NCBI GenBank assembly: GCA_013812695.1 | Contig: JACCSZ010000349.1 | Location: forward strand, 1 to 12,147 | DNA from: Gemmatimonadales bacterium | GTDB lineage: Bacteria; Gemmatimonadota; Gemmatimonadetes; Gemmatimonadales; GWC2-71-9 | Direction: 5' to 3' | DNA: 12,147 nucleotides | Shown: positions 5,969-12,147 of the stretch, in pieces | Numbering within the stretch: the first letter of the stretch is position 1 | How the letters are laid out: each line of letters begins with the position of its first letter | Notes under the pieces: generated by a model | Told to the model about the DNA's origin: nothing | Databases searched by the model: none | What the model saw: only the letters and a program-made list of their open reading frames with translations | Program-made: the position numbers and the translations under genes

Positions 5969-8929
5969 ATGCCCAACCACACGCCTCCTCAACTCTTTCT
6001 GGTCGACGGCTACGCGCTGATCTATCGCGCCTTTTTCGCGATGATCTCCAGGCCGCTCCGGACGGCGAAGGGCGAGAACACCAGCGCCGCCTGGGGCGTG
6101 GCGAACTTCCTCCTCCGCCTGCGCGAAAAGTACCGGCCCGACTACGTCTGCTGGGTCAACGACGCCGGCACCTCGTTCCGTGCGGAGCGCTATCCCGCCT
6201 ACAAGTCCACCCGCGAGAAGCTCGACGACTCGCTGCAGGCCGACTTCGACCGCGCGGTGGAGCGGGTCTGCTCGCTGCTCGAGGGCTTCCGGATCCCGCT
6301 CGTGGCCATCCGCGGCTACGAGGCCGACGACGTCATCGGCACGCTGGCCGTGGCGGGTGCCGCGCGCGGGCTCCAGTCGGTCATCGTGTCGGGCGACAAG
6401 GACTTCTACCAGCTCATCGGCCCTGGCATCACGCTCCTCAACCCCGGCCGCGGCGGACCGGCCGCGGTGGACGAGGTCTGGGTCGACGAAGCCAACGCCG
6501 CCGAGCGCCTGGGCGTGCCGCCAAGCCAGGTCGTCGATTTCCTGGCGCTGGTCGGCGATGCGTCGGATAACGTGCCGGGCGTCAAGGGCATCGGCGAGAA
6601 GGGCGCGCAGAAGCTCCTCGCCGAGTACGGCGATCTGGACACCATCCTCGCGCACGCCGGAGCGGTGACCGCCAAACGCTCGCGCGAGGCGTTGCTGGCC
6701 CAGGCCGACTCGGCCCGCCTGTCAAAGGAGCTCGTCACCATCCAGCGCGACGTTCCGGTCGAGCTCGACGTGGAGGATCTGGTGCTGAAGGAGCCGGACC
6801 GCGAGGGGCTGATCCGGATCCTGACGGAGCTGGAGTTTTTCTCGCTCGCGAAGCGGATGGGAGGGCAGGGCGGGGGCGCGGGGAATGGCGCGGATGGCGC
6901 GGACCCCGGCGCCGGCCGCGGCGTCACCCTGGGCGAAGCGAAGGGGGCGCACCTCAACGCATGGCCCCTTCGCTCCGCTCAGGGTGACCCGAACGTCGAG
7001 GACGAGCCCGCCCAGGCCGGACCTCCCCCCCCCGGCGCCACGGCCACCCTTCCGAGCACCGCCGCGGACTGGCTCGCGCTCGACGATGGTCATTCGCTGG
7101 CCGTCGTGGTCGTCGACGACCCTGACGACCTCCCACCGCTGGTCGAGCGCCTGCGCGCCGCACCACTCGTGGCGGTCGACACCGAGACCGGCTCCCTCGA
7201 GCCCCACGGCGCGGAGCTCGTCGGCCTGTCGCTCGCGGCCAGCCCGACCGAAGTCTGGTATCTCCCCTTCGGCCACCGGCCGCCCTCGGGCGAGCTCGCC
7301 GTGCCCGGGGCGGTCCGGAACCTGCCGCCGATTTCCGACCTCGCCCTGGCACCGCTGGTCGCGTTGCTCGAGGATCCGGCGGTCCCGAAGGCCGGTCACA
7401 ACATCAAGTTCGACTGGCAGGTCCTCCGCCAGGCGGGCGTCGAGCTGGCCGGCGTGGCCTACGACTCGATGCTCGCGAGCTTCGTCCTCGACCCCGGCCG
7501 CCGCTCGCACGCCATCGACACGCTTTGCCTCGAGCATTTCGGGCGCGCGGTGCCGTCGTACGCCGAGCTCGCCGGCAAGGGTAAGGCGCAGGTTCCGTTC
7601 GCCGAGGTGGCGGTGGGGTCCGCCGCGGGGTATTGCGGGGCGGGCAGCGGAACGGTGCTCGCGCTGCACGACTATCTCGAGTCGGCGTTGCGCGACAACG
7701 CGATCGAGCCGTTGCTCCGCGACGTCGAGCTGCCGCTCGTGGCGGTGCTGACCGACATGGAATGGGAGGGCATCTCGATCGACCCGGACGTGTTCGCCCG
7801 GCTGAGCGGGGAGCTCAGCGCCGACCTCCGTCGGCTCGAGGGCGAGATCGCGGTCGTCGCGGGGGAATCGGTCAACCTCAACTCGCCGCGTCAGCTCGCG
7901 ACCATCCTGTTCGAGAAGCAGCAGCTTCCCGTGCTCAAGCGCACCAAGACCGGACCCAGCACCGACGCCGACGTGCTCGATCAGCTCGCCGCCATGGGCC
8001 ACGAGCTCCCGCGCCTCATCCTCGAGTACCGCGAGCTGCAGAAGCTCAAGAGCACCTACGTGGACACGCTGCCCGCGCGGGTCAACCGGCACACCGGTCG
8101 CATCCACACTAGCTTCAACCAGACCGGCGCCGCCACCGGCCGTCTCAGCTCGTCCGATCCCAACCTGCAGAACATTCCCATCCGCACGCCCCGAGGCGAG
8201 GAGATCCGCCGCGGCTTCATCCCGCGCGCGGGCTGGCAATTCCTCGTGGCCGACTACTCGCAGATCGAGCTGCGGCTCATGGCGCATCTGTCGGGTGACC
8301 CCGGGTTCATCGAGGCCTTCCACCAGGGCGGCGACATCCACCGGCAGACGGCGGCACTGATCTTCAACGTCCCAGCCGACCGTGTGACCCCCGATATGCG
8401 CGCCCGTGCCAAGACGATCAATTTCGCCACGATCTACGGGCAGGGCCCGTTCGCGCTGAGCCGGCAGCTCGGTATCTCGCAGGACGATGCGAAGACGTTC
8501 ATCGCGCGCTACTTCGAGCGTTTTGCCGGGGTGCGGGCGTTTCTCGACCGGCAGGTGCAGCTCGCGCGCGAGCAGGGATACGTCGAGACCCTCTTCAAGC
8601 GCCGGCGATACATTCCGGAGATTCAGGACCGCAACTTCAACATGCGCGCCTACGGCGAGCGCAACGCGCAGAACTCGCCCCTGCAGGGCTCGGCGGCCGA
8701 CCTGATCAAGCTCGCCATGATCCGGATCCACGCGGCACTCGCCGAGCGGAAGCTCCGGAGCCGGATGCTCCTCCAGGTGCACGACGAGCTGGTCTTCGAG
8801 GCCCCGCCCGACGAGCTCGAGCCGCTGGGGCGGCTGGTCCGCGATCACATGGAGCACGTCGTCGAGCTGCGGGTGCCCCTGGTGGTGGACATCGGCGTCG
8901 GCTCCACCTGGCTGGACGCCAAGCGGTGA
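5969..8929 (+). CDS. polA: DNA polymerase I with long linker and degenerate proofreading motif III
   Basis: A 986-residue, three-part PolA for Okazaki-fragment maturation and excision repair. The 5'-nuclease domain (about 1-295) has Asp13, YEADD (117-121), SGDKD (141-145) and a helix-hairpin-helix after GDASDNVPG (196-204). The linker (about 298-365) is Gly/Pro-rich and includes a 22-residue stretch encoded by a palindromic repeat (319-340) and a C9 run encoding Pro-Pro-Pro. The 3'-5' exonuclease-like domain (about 385-580) keeps DTE (Asp404, Glu406) and NIKFD (Asp482), but the third motif reads YCGAG (555-559), with Gly559 where the catalytic Asp belongs. The polymerase domain has motif A DYSQIELR (Asp762), motif B RARAKTINFATIYG (Lys815, Phe at the E. 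coli F762 position) and motif C VHDE (Asp939, Glu940). The E. coli enzyme has 928 residues; the linker accounts for much of the excess. The TGA stop overlaps the next start by four bases. Confidence 0.97.
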   Translation: MPNHTPPQLFLVDGYALIYRAFFAMISRPLRTAKGENTSAAWGVANFLLRLREKYRPDYVCWVNDAGTSFRAERYPAYKSTREKLDDSLQADFDRAVERVCSLLEGFRIPLVAIRGYEADDVIGTLAVAGAARGLQSVIVSGDKDFYQLIGPGITLLNPGRGGPAAVDEVWVDEANAAERLGVPPSQVVDFLALVGDASDNVPGVKGIGEKGAQKLLAEYGDLDTILAHAGAVTAKRSREALLAQADSARLSKELVTIQRDVPVELDVEDLVLKEPDREGLIRILTELEFFSLAKRMGGQGGGAGNGADGADPGAGRGVTLGEAKGAHLNAWPLRSAQGDPNVEDEPAQAGPPPPGATATLPSTAADWLALDDGHSLAVVVVDDPDDLPPLVERLRAAPLVAVDTETGSLEPHGAELVGLSLAASPTEVWYLPFGHRPPSGELAVPGAVRNLPPISDLALAPLVALLEDPAVPKAGHNIKFDWQVLRQAGVELAGVAYDSMLASFVLDPGRRSHAIDTLCLEHFGRAVPSYAELAGKGKAQVPFAEVAVGSAAGYCGAGSGTVLALHDYLESALRDNAIEPLLRDVELPLVAVLTDMEWEGISIDPDVFARLSGELSADLRRLEGEIAVVAGESVNLNSPRQLATILFEKQQLPVLKRTKTGPSTDADVLDQLAAMGHELPRLILEYRELQKLKSTYVDTLPARVNRHTGRIHTSFNQTGAATGRLSSSDPNLQNIPIRTPRGEEIRRGFIPRAGWQFLVADYSQIELRLMAHLSGDPGFIEAFHQGGDIHRQTAALIFNVPADRVTPDMRARAKTINFATIYGQGPFALSRQLGISQDDAKTFIARYFERFAGVRAFLDRQVQLAREQGYVETLFKRRRYIPEIQDRNFNMRAYGERNAQNSPLQGSAADLIKLAMIRIHAALAERKLRSRMLLQVHDELVFEAPPDELEPLGRLVRDHMEHVVELRVPLVVDIGVGSTWLDAKR
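6885..6902 (+). repeat. Short tandem repeat in polA linker (2 x 9 bp)
   Basis: ATGGCGCGG occurs twice in tandem and encodes a GAD-GAD pair at the start of the polA linker. It fits a low-constraint, slippage-prone region. Confidence 0.6.
6923..6988. repeat. 66-bp palindromic element inside polA
   Basis: Left arm 6923-6948 begins GTCACCCTGGGCGAAGCG. Right arm 6963-6988 is its reverse complement at 23 of 26 positions. The 14-nt loop is GCACCTCAACGCAT. The element begins and ends on codon boundaries (PolA residues 319-340) and has no stop in the polA frame. A second copy at 11781-11846 shares 21 of 26 left-arm bases, the loop length and the loop end AACGCAT, so this is a dispersed family rather than a chance hairpin. 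Short palindromes of this general look (GTCATCCTGAGC...) are, to my knowledge, scattered in genomes of several bacterial phyla. Confidence 0.85.
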
Positions 8930-9429
8930 CCGGCGTCGCGCGGTTCGTCTGCAGCGATCCCGACGCGGGCGACTTCGAGTTCGCCGACGTCGAGGCCGTG
9001 CTCGACGCACTCGAGGCCGCGCTGGTACAGCCCGCGACCCCGCTCTTCGACGCCGTCCGGCAGAGCTGGCAGCCGGTCGGACTGCATCCCGAGATCCGCC
9101 TCGCCTGGGAGGACCGGCTGCGCTACCGGCCGCCCTCGGCAACCGGGCTCACGCTGCCGGAGCTGCCCTCCGTGACCGCGCTGGTGCGGAGCCTGCCCGA
9201 TGACGGCGACGAGGGGCAGCGGCGGCGGGAGGCGTTCGCGCGGATGCGGGCGCCCGCGCCGGTGGAGGTTCGGAGCTTTCCGGAGGAGAGCGGCGCGCCG
9301 CGGTTCGCCGCGCTTGGGGTGGTGTGGGCGCTGGTGCTGCTCGCAGTAGCGGGGTGGGTAGTCTTCATGTTCGCGGCGCGCCTGACCGAGTTCGCGGCGG
9401 CGGCGGTGGGGTTCCGGTCCGCGAGATAG
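8926..9429 (+). CDS. Single-pass membrane protein, function unknown, overlapping polA
   Basis: A 167-residue protein I do not recognise as a named family. GTG 8926 overlaps the polA stop as GTGA, so it is probably read from the polA transcript by reinitiation. Residues 1-65 are soluble; the pattern of a helix (DVEAVLDALEAALV), then PATPLFDAVRQSWQPV and HPEIRLAWEDR is reminiscent of GYF_2-like small domains, in which a W-x-P lies after a TPL(V/F)-type turn, but this is only a resemblance. Residues 75-125 are polar and Pro-rich, probably a linker. A single hydrophobic helix lies at about 127-151 (FAALGVVWALVLLAVAGWVV), with a short Arg-containing tail. Without a signal peptide, the likely topology has the N-terminal domain in the cytosol. 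It is convergent with the MMPL gene, 43 bases away. Confidence 0.75.
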   Translation: MTGVARFVCSDPDAGDFEFADVEAVLDALEAALVQPATPLFDAVRQSWQPVGLHPEIRLAWEDRLRYRPPSATGLTLPELPSVTALVRSLPDDGDEGQRRREAFARMRAPAPVEVRSFPEESGAPRFAALGVVWALVLLAVAGWVVFMFAARLTEFAAAAVGFRSAR

Positions 9430-9472
9430 CGGCTGTCATCCCGGGCACGGCTGGGGATCTTGCTGGCCCGCG

Positions 9473-11785
9473 CTACCCCCGCAGCTCCGGCATCTCCTCC
9501 GACGGCCGGTGCTTGGGACGGATGCGCTTGACCCCCGGCCACCAGTTCCACCGGCCCATCGCCTGCATGAACGCGGGTACCAGCACCATCCGGATCACCG
9601 TCGCGTCGAGCAGCACCGCGACGGCCAGCCCGAAGCCCATCAGCTGCATCGCCAGCACGCGCGCGAAGGCGAAGATCCCGAACACGACGATCATGATGAG
9701 CGCCGCAGACGTGATCACCGACGCCGTGGCGCTCAGACCCTCCATCGTGGCCTCCGTGTTCCGGCCGCTCCGGTCGAACGCCTCCTTGATCCGGCTCAGC
9801 AGAAATACCTCGTAGTCCATGCTGAGGCCGAAGACCACGGCGAACACCAGCACCGGGATGGCCACGAAGATCGCCGACGTCGGCCCGTCGAGGCCGAAGA
9901 CCGAGGAGCCCACCCCGAACTGAAACACCAGGACGATCAGGCCGAACGTGGCGCTCACCGACAGCGTATTCATGATGATCGCCTTGATTGGGACGAGCAC
10001 CGACTTGAACGCGATCGCCAGCATCAACCCTGTGGCGCCGAGGATCAGGACGACGAGTAGCGGGAACCGCTCGATCAGGTCGTCCTGGAAGTCGAGCGCC
10101 GAGGCCGAGTAGCCGCCGACGGTGATCGCCATGCCCCGGGTGCCGCGGAGCTCCGAGCGCGCGAGCTGCCGCGCCCGCGTCACCACGCCGGTGGCCGTCG
10201 TGAGCGAGGTCGTATCGGCCAGGATGACGTCAAGCAGCGCGAGCCGCTGGTCGGTGCTCAGGTAGGCGTCCAGGAAGTCGGGATACCTGGCGCGGGCGGC
10301 GGGCAGGTCGCTGTAGAGCACCGAGTAGCCGAGCAGGCTGCCATTCGCCTGCACGTCGACCAGGCTCCGCACCTCGCGAACCCGGGGGTCGGCCCGGAGC
10401 GAGTCGCTCAGCGTCATGAGCCCGCGGATCGAGGCCGCGTCGACCGCGCTCCTGCCCGCCGGGACCTGCACGAGGACGCGCACCGGCTGGATGAACCCGG
10501 CAACGCCCATCGCCGAGAGCGCCTCGAGCCCGTCGCCCGCCTCGGTGCCACTCGGCCACCAGTGCCGCGACGGCAGCCCGATCTTGATGAAGAACACCGG
10601 CAGGGTCAGGAGGGCGATGATGGCGCCGCCGTACGCCAACGCCCGGATCGGATGGCGGCTCAGCGTCCGGGCCCACTTTTCCCAGACCTGCGGCGCGTGA
10701 TACCACGTGAGCCGGCGCGCCAGCCAGCGCGGACGGTCGATCTCGCGCCCGAGCACGGCCAGCAGGGCGGGGAGCAGCGTGATCGAAAGCAGCACCGCCA
10801 CCGCCACCACGATGAGCCCGCCGATCCCGACGCTGCGGGTCTCGATCAGCGGGGTCAGCAGCAGCGCGCCGAAGCCCACGACCACGGTGAGCCCCGACGT
10901 GATGACCGCGCGCCCGGCCGTCGCCAGCGTGGTGGCCGCGGCCTCGCGCCGCGGGGTGCCGCGAGACAGCTCCTCACGAAACCGGGTCACCACCAGCAGC
11001 GAGTAGTCGATGCCCACCCCGAGCCCGATCATCGTGGTCATGTTGAGCACGAAGACCGACATCGGCGTGTAGTGCGCGATGACGCCGATGATGGCGAGCG
11101 ACACGGTGATCGCCAGCACGCCCACGATCAGCGGCAGCACCGCCGCCACGAGCGCACCGAAGGCGAGCACGAGGATGACGAGCGTCAATGGCAGGAGCCG
11201 TTTCTCACCCTCGGCGCTGTCGCGCGTGACCACCGTCCGGACATCGAGGTCGAGGGGGGCGCGGCCGGTCACTCGCGCGCGATAGCGGTCGCCGCCGGGG
11301 ATCCGCGCGATCGTCTCCCGCACGACCGCCCGCACCGGCAGCACGAGTGCGCCCGCGCTGTCGCCGCGCGTCGCCTCCAGTGCCACGATCAGGAACGTCG
11401 AGCGGCGATCGCGGCTCAGGAAGGTGGTGTCGCCCGTCGAGGGAAACGAGACCAGGCCGCGCACGAACGGCTGGCGGTCCAGGGTGGCCAGCAGCGTGTC
11501 GAGGGCGGCGCGCGGCGCGGCCTCATCGAATGGGGCGGGCGATTCGAGCGACACGGCGAAGAATTCGCCGATCGGCCGGCTGAACCGGTGGGTGAGCAGG
11601 TCCTCCGTCCGGGACGCTTCCGTTTCCCGCTGGCTCCCGCCCCGGATGTTGAGGAGCGACGGCGTGGCGGGTGCCCGGACCGCCGCTACCGCGCCGATGA
11701 CGGTCCACACGGCCAGCACCACCCAGCGCCAGCGCACCATCGCCCTGGCGAATCGGTCCATCAGGGTGGAGGCAGCGGGGGTCAT
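9473..11785 (-). CDS. MMPL/RND-superfamily transporter
   Basis: A 770-residue inner-membrane protein with the duplicated RND layout: TM1 (about 17-36), a periplasmic loop (about 37-190), TM2-6 (about 195-350), TM7 (about 376-400), a second loop (about 400-575) and TM8-12 (about 580-750). Each half carries the Asp-Tyr pair of MMPL proteins in a GxxxDY context: GIDYSLLVVTR (Asp260-Tyr261) and GLSMDYEVFLLSR (Asp657-Tyr658), the expected proton-relay residues. DATVIRMVLVPAFM near the C-terminus is also typical. The family exports lipids or other hydrophobic compounds by proton motive force; the cargo here is unknown and no biosynthetic gene adjoins it. Start: ATG 11783-11785 lies inside a palindromic element and overlaps the stop of a 12-codon ORF. 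ATG 11759-11761 (M9, MDRFARAMVRWRW) is equally plausible, and neither has a strong Shine-Dalgarno sequence of its own. Confidence 0.92.
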   Translation of the reverse strand: MTPAASTLMDRFARAMVRWRWVVLAVWTVIGAVAAVRAPATPSLLNIRGGSQRETEASRTEDLLTHRFSRPIGEFFAVSLESPAPFDEAAPRAALDTLLATLDRQPFVRGLVSFPSTGDTTFLSRDRRSTFLIVALEATRGDSAGALVLPVRAVVRETIARIPGGDRYRARVTGRAPLDLDVRTVVTRDSAEGEKRLLPLTLVILVLAFGALVAAVLPLIVGVLAITVSLAIIGVIAHYTPMSVFVLNMTTMIGLGVGIDYSLLVVTRFREELSRGTPRREAAATTLATAGRAVITSGLTVVVGFGALLLTPLIETRSVGIGGLIVVAVAVLLSITLLPALLAVLGREIDRPRWLARRLTWYHAPQVWEKWARTLSRHPIRALAYGGAIIALLTLPVFFIKIGLPSRHWWPSGTEAGDGLEALSAMGVAGFIQPVRVLVQVPAGRSAVDAASIRGLMTLSDSLRADPRVREVRSLVDVQANGSLLGYSVLYSDLPAARARYPDFLDAYLSTDQRLALLDVILADTTSLTTATGVVTRARQLARSELRGTRGMAITVGGYSASALDFQDDLIERFPLLVVLILGATGLMLAIAFKSVLVPIKAIIMNTLSVSATFGLIVLVFQFGVGSSVFGLDGPTSAIFVAIPVLVFAVVFGLSMDYEVFLLSRIKEAFDRSGRNTEATMEGLSATASVITSAALIMIVVFGIFAFARVLAMQLMGFGLAVAVLLDATVIRMVLVPAFMQAMGRWNWWPGVKRIRPKHRPSEEMPELRG

Positions 11786-11846
11786 CCTGAGCGGAGCGAA
11801 GGAGCCAAGTCCGAACGCATGCCTCCTCCGCCGCCCCTAAAGTGCC
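11781..11846. repeat. Palindromic element, second copy with eroded right arm
   Basis: Left arm 11781-11806 (GTCATCCTGAGCGGAGCG...) matches the polA copy at 21 of 26 bases. The 14-nt loop 11807-11820 ends AACGCAT, as in polA. The right arm 11821-11846 keeps only its first part (GCCTCCTCCGCC) and is then degraded. It lies at the start of the MMPL gene in the intergenic region divergent from the gene at 11976. Confidence 0.75.
11782..11820 (-). CDS. Possible 12-codon upstream ORF before MMPL gene
   Basis: On the minus strand, ATG 11820-11818 opens MRSDLAPSLRSG and stops at TGA 11784-11782, overlapping the MMPL ATG as ATGA. GGAGGAGG (11829-11822) lies directly upstream; measured from its first GGAGG the spacing to the ATG is four bases. 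The whole ORF lies within the palindromic element. It may be a leader peptide that brings ribosomes to the MMPL start, or chance; there is no other evidence of expression. Confidence 0.25.
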   Translation of the reverse strand: MRSDLAPSLRSG

Positions 11847-11969
11847 CCTGGCAACCACGATGCATTCGCGATCCGGCCCCGTTCGAAGGTGGCAACATGT
11901 TAGACGGCCCAAGGTTCCAACGCCAGCCGGACAGCCCGCTAGCGGCCGGAGCCGAGAGGCCTGCATATT
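11847..11969. other. Divergent intergenic region, nothing further recognised
   Basis: This stretch separates the repeat at the MMPL start from the rightward gene at 11976. Apart from the GAGAGG (11954-11959) and CATATT (11964-11969) described with the next gene, I see no clear promoter, hairpin or coding ORF. Confidence 0.3.
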
Positions 11970-11975
11970 GTGATC

Positions 11976-12147
11976 ATGCGCCGCCACCTCCTCCCCCTGG
12001 CTACCCTCGGTCTCCTCCTCCTCGTTCTCGCCGACCGGGCCGCCGAGGCCGTCCGGCGCCCTCGGGCCTCGGCCGAGCCGGTGGCCAGCGAGTCCCGGAG
12101 CGCCACCCCGGACATCGGCCGGCGCTCGGCCAGGGCCGGTGCGGCGA
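11976..12147 (+). CDS. N-terminus of a secreted protein, cut by window edge
   Basis: The visible 57 codons begin MRRHLLPLATLGLLLLVLADRA, a strong signal peptide with RR at residues 2-3 and a Leu-rich core, followed by an Ala/Arg/Ser-rich segment without known motifs. No product can be named. The start is uncertain: in-frame GTG 11970 is ten bases from GAGAGG (11954-11959), a normal Shine-Dalgarno distance, whereas ATG 11976 lies seven bases after a -10-like CATATT (11964-11969) and could be leaderless. It is divergent from the MMPL gene. Confidence 0.6.
   Translation, partial: MRRHLLPLATLGLLLLVLADRAAEAVRRPRASAEPVASESRSATPDIGRRSARAGAA

Noticed and set aside
6722..9142. Minus-strand open frame of 806 codons across polA
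   Set aside because: It mirrors the polA codon pattern, has no recognisable domain and no plausible start region; polA is certain on the other strand.
9435..9460. Possible third, degenerate copy of the palindrome (GTCATCCCGGGC...)
   Set aside because: The first bases match, but only about half of the arm agrees with the polA copy, and there is no matching loop end or right arm.

Overview
The window looks like chromosomal DNA of an uncultivated high-GC bacterium. Gemmatimonadota or a close relative is the best guess, an inference from a GWxTD-domain lipoprotein, outer-membrane-type secreted proteins (hence a diderm cell), and a 66-bp palindromic element beginning GTCA(C/T)CCTG. The 5' part of one gene and the 3' part of another are cut by the window edges. 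No rRNA, tRNA, CRISPR array, insertion sequence or phage gene was found. The gene content is mostly housekeeping and envelope functions.

Layout, left to right: the 3' part of an MhqO-type ring-cleaving dioxygenase (+, 1-867); a GT4 glycosyltransferase (-, 878-2068); a small predicted secreted beta-barrel protein (+, 2275-2799); a two-gene minus-strand unit, a soluble Ser/Thr protein kinase (3532-4428) followed by pyrE (2960-3535), whose stop and start codons overlap by four bases; a divergent GWxTD lipoprotein (+, 4576-5916); DNA polymerase I (+, 5969-8929), whose stop codon overlaps the start of an unrecognised single-TM protein (+, 8926-9429); an MMPL/RND-type exporter (-, 9473-11785); and the start of an unrecognised secreted protein (+, about 11976 to the edge). 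No gap between genes exceeds about 210 bases.

The most unusual signal is the palindromic element. One near-perfect copy (6923-6988) lies exactly on codon boundaries inside polA, where it encodes 22 residues of the linker between the 5'-nuclease and Klenow-like parts. A second copy with an eroded right arm (11781-11846) covers the annotated start of the MMPL gene; both copies have a 14-nt loop ending AACGCAT. The second copy also contains a 12-codon upstream ORF with a purine-rich SD-like sequence, whose stop overlaps the MMPL ATG. Within PolA, the third 3'-5' exonuclease motif has lost its catalytic Asp, although the first two motifs are intact. There is also a C9 run in the PolA linker. These points, with the kinase-pyrE and polA-TM-protein overlaps, are what is worth following up; I see no clear multi-gene defence or mobile system.
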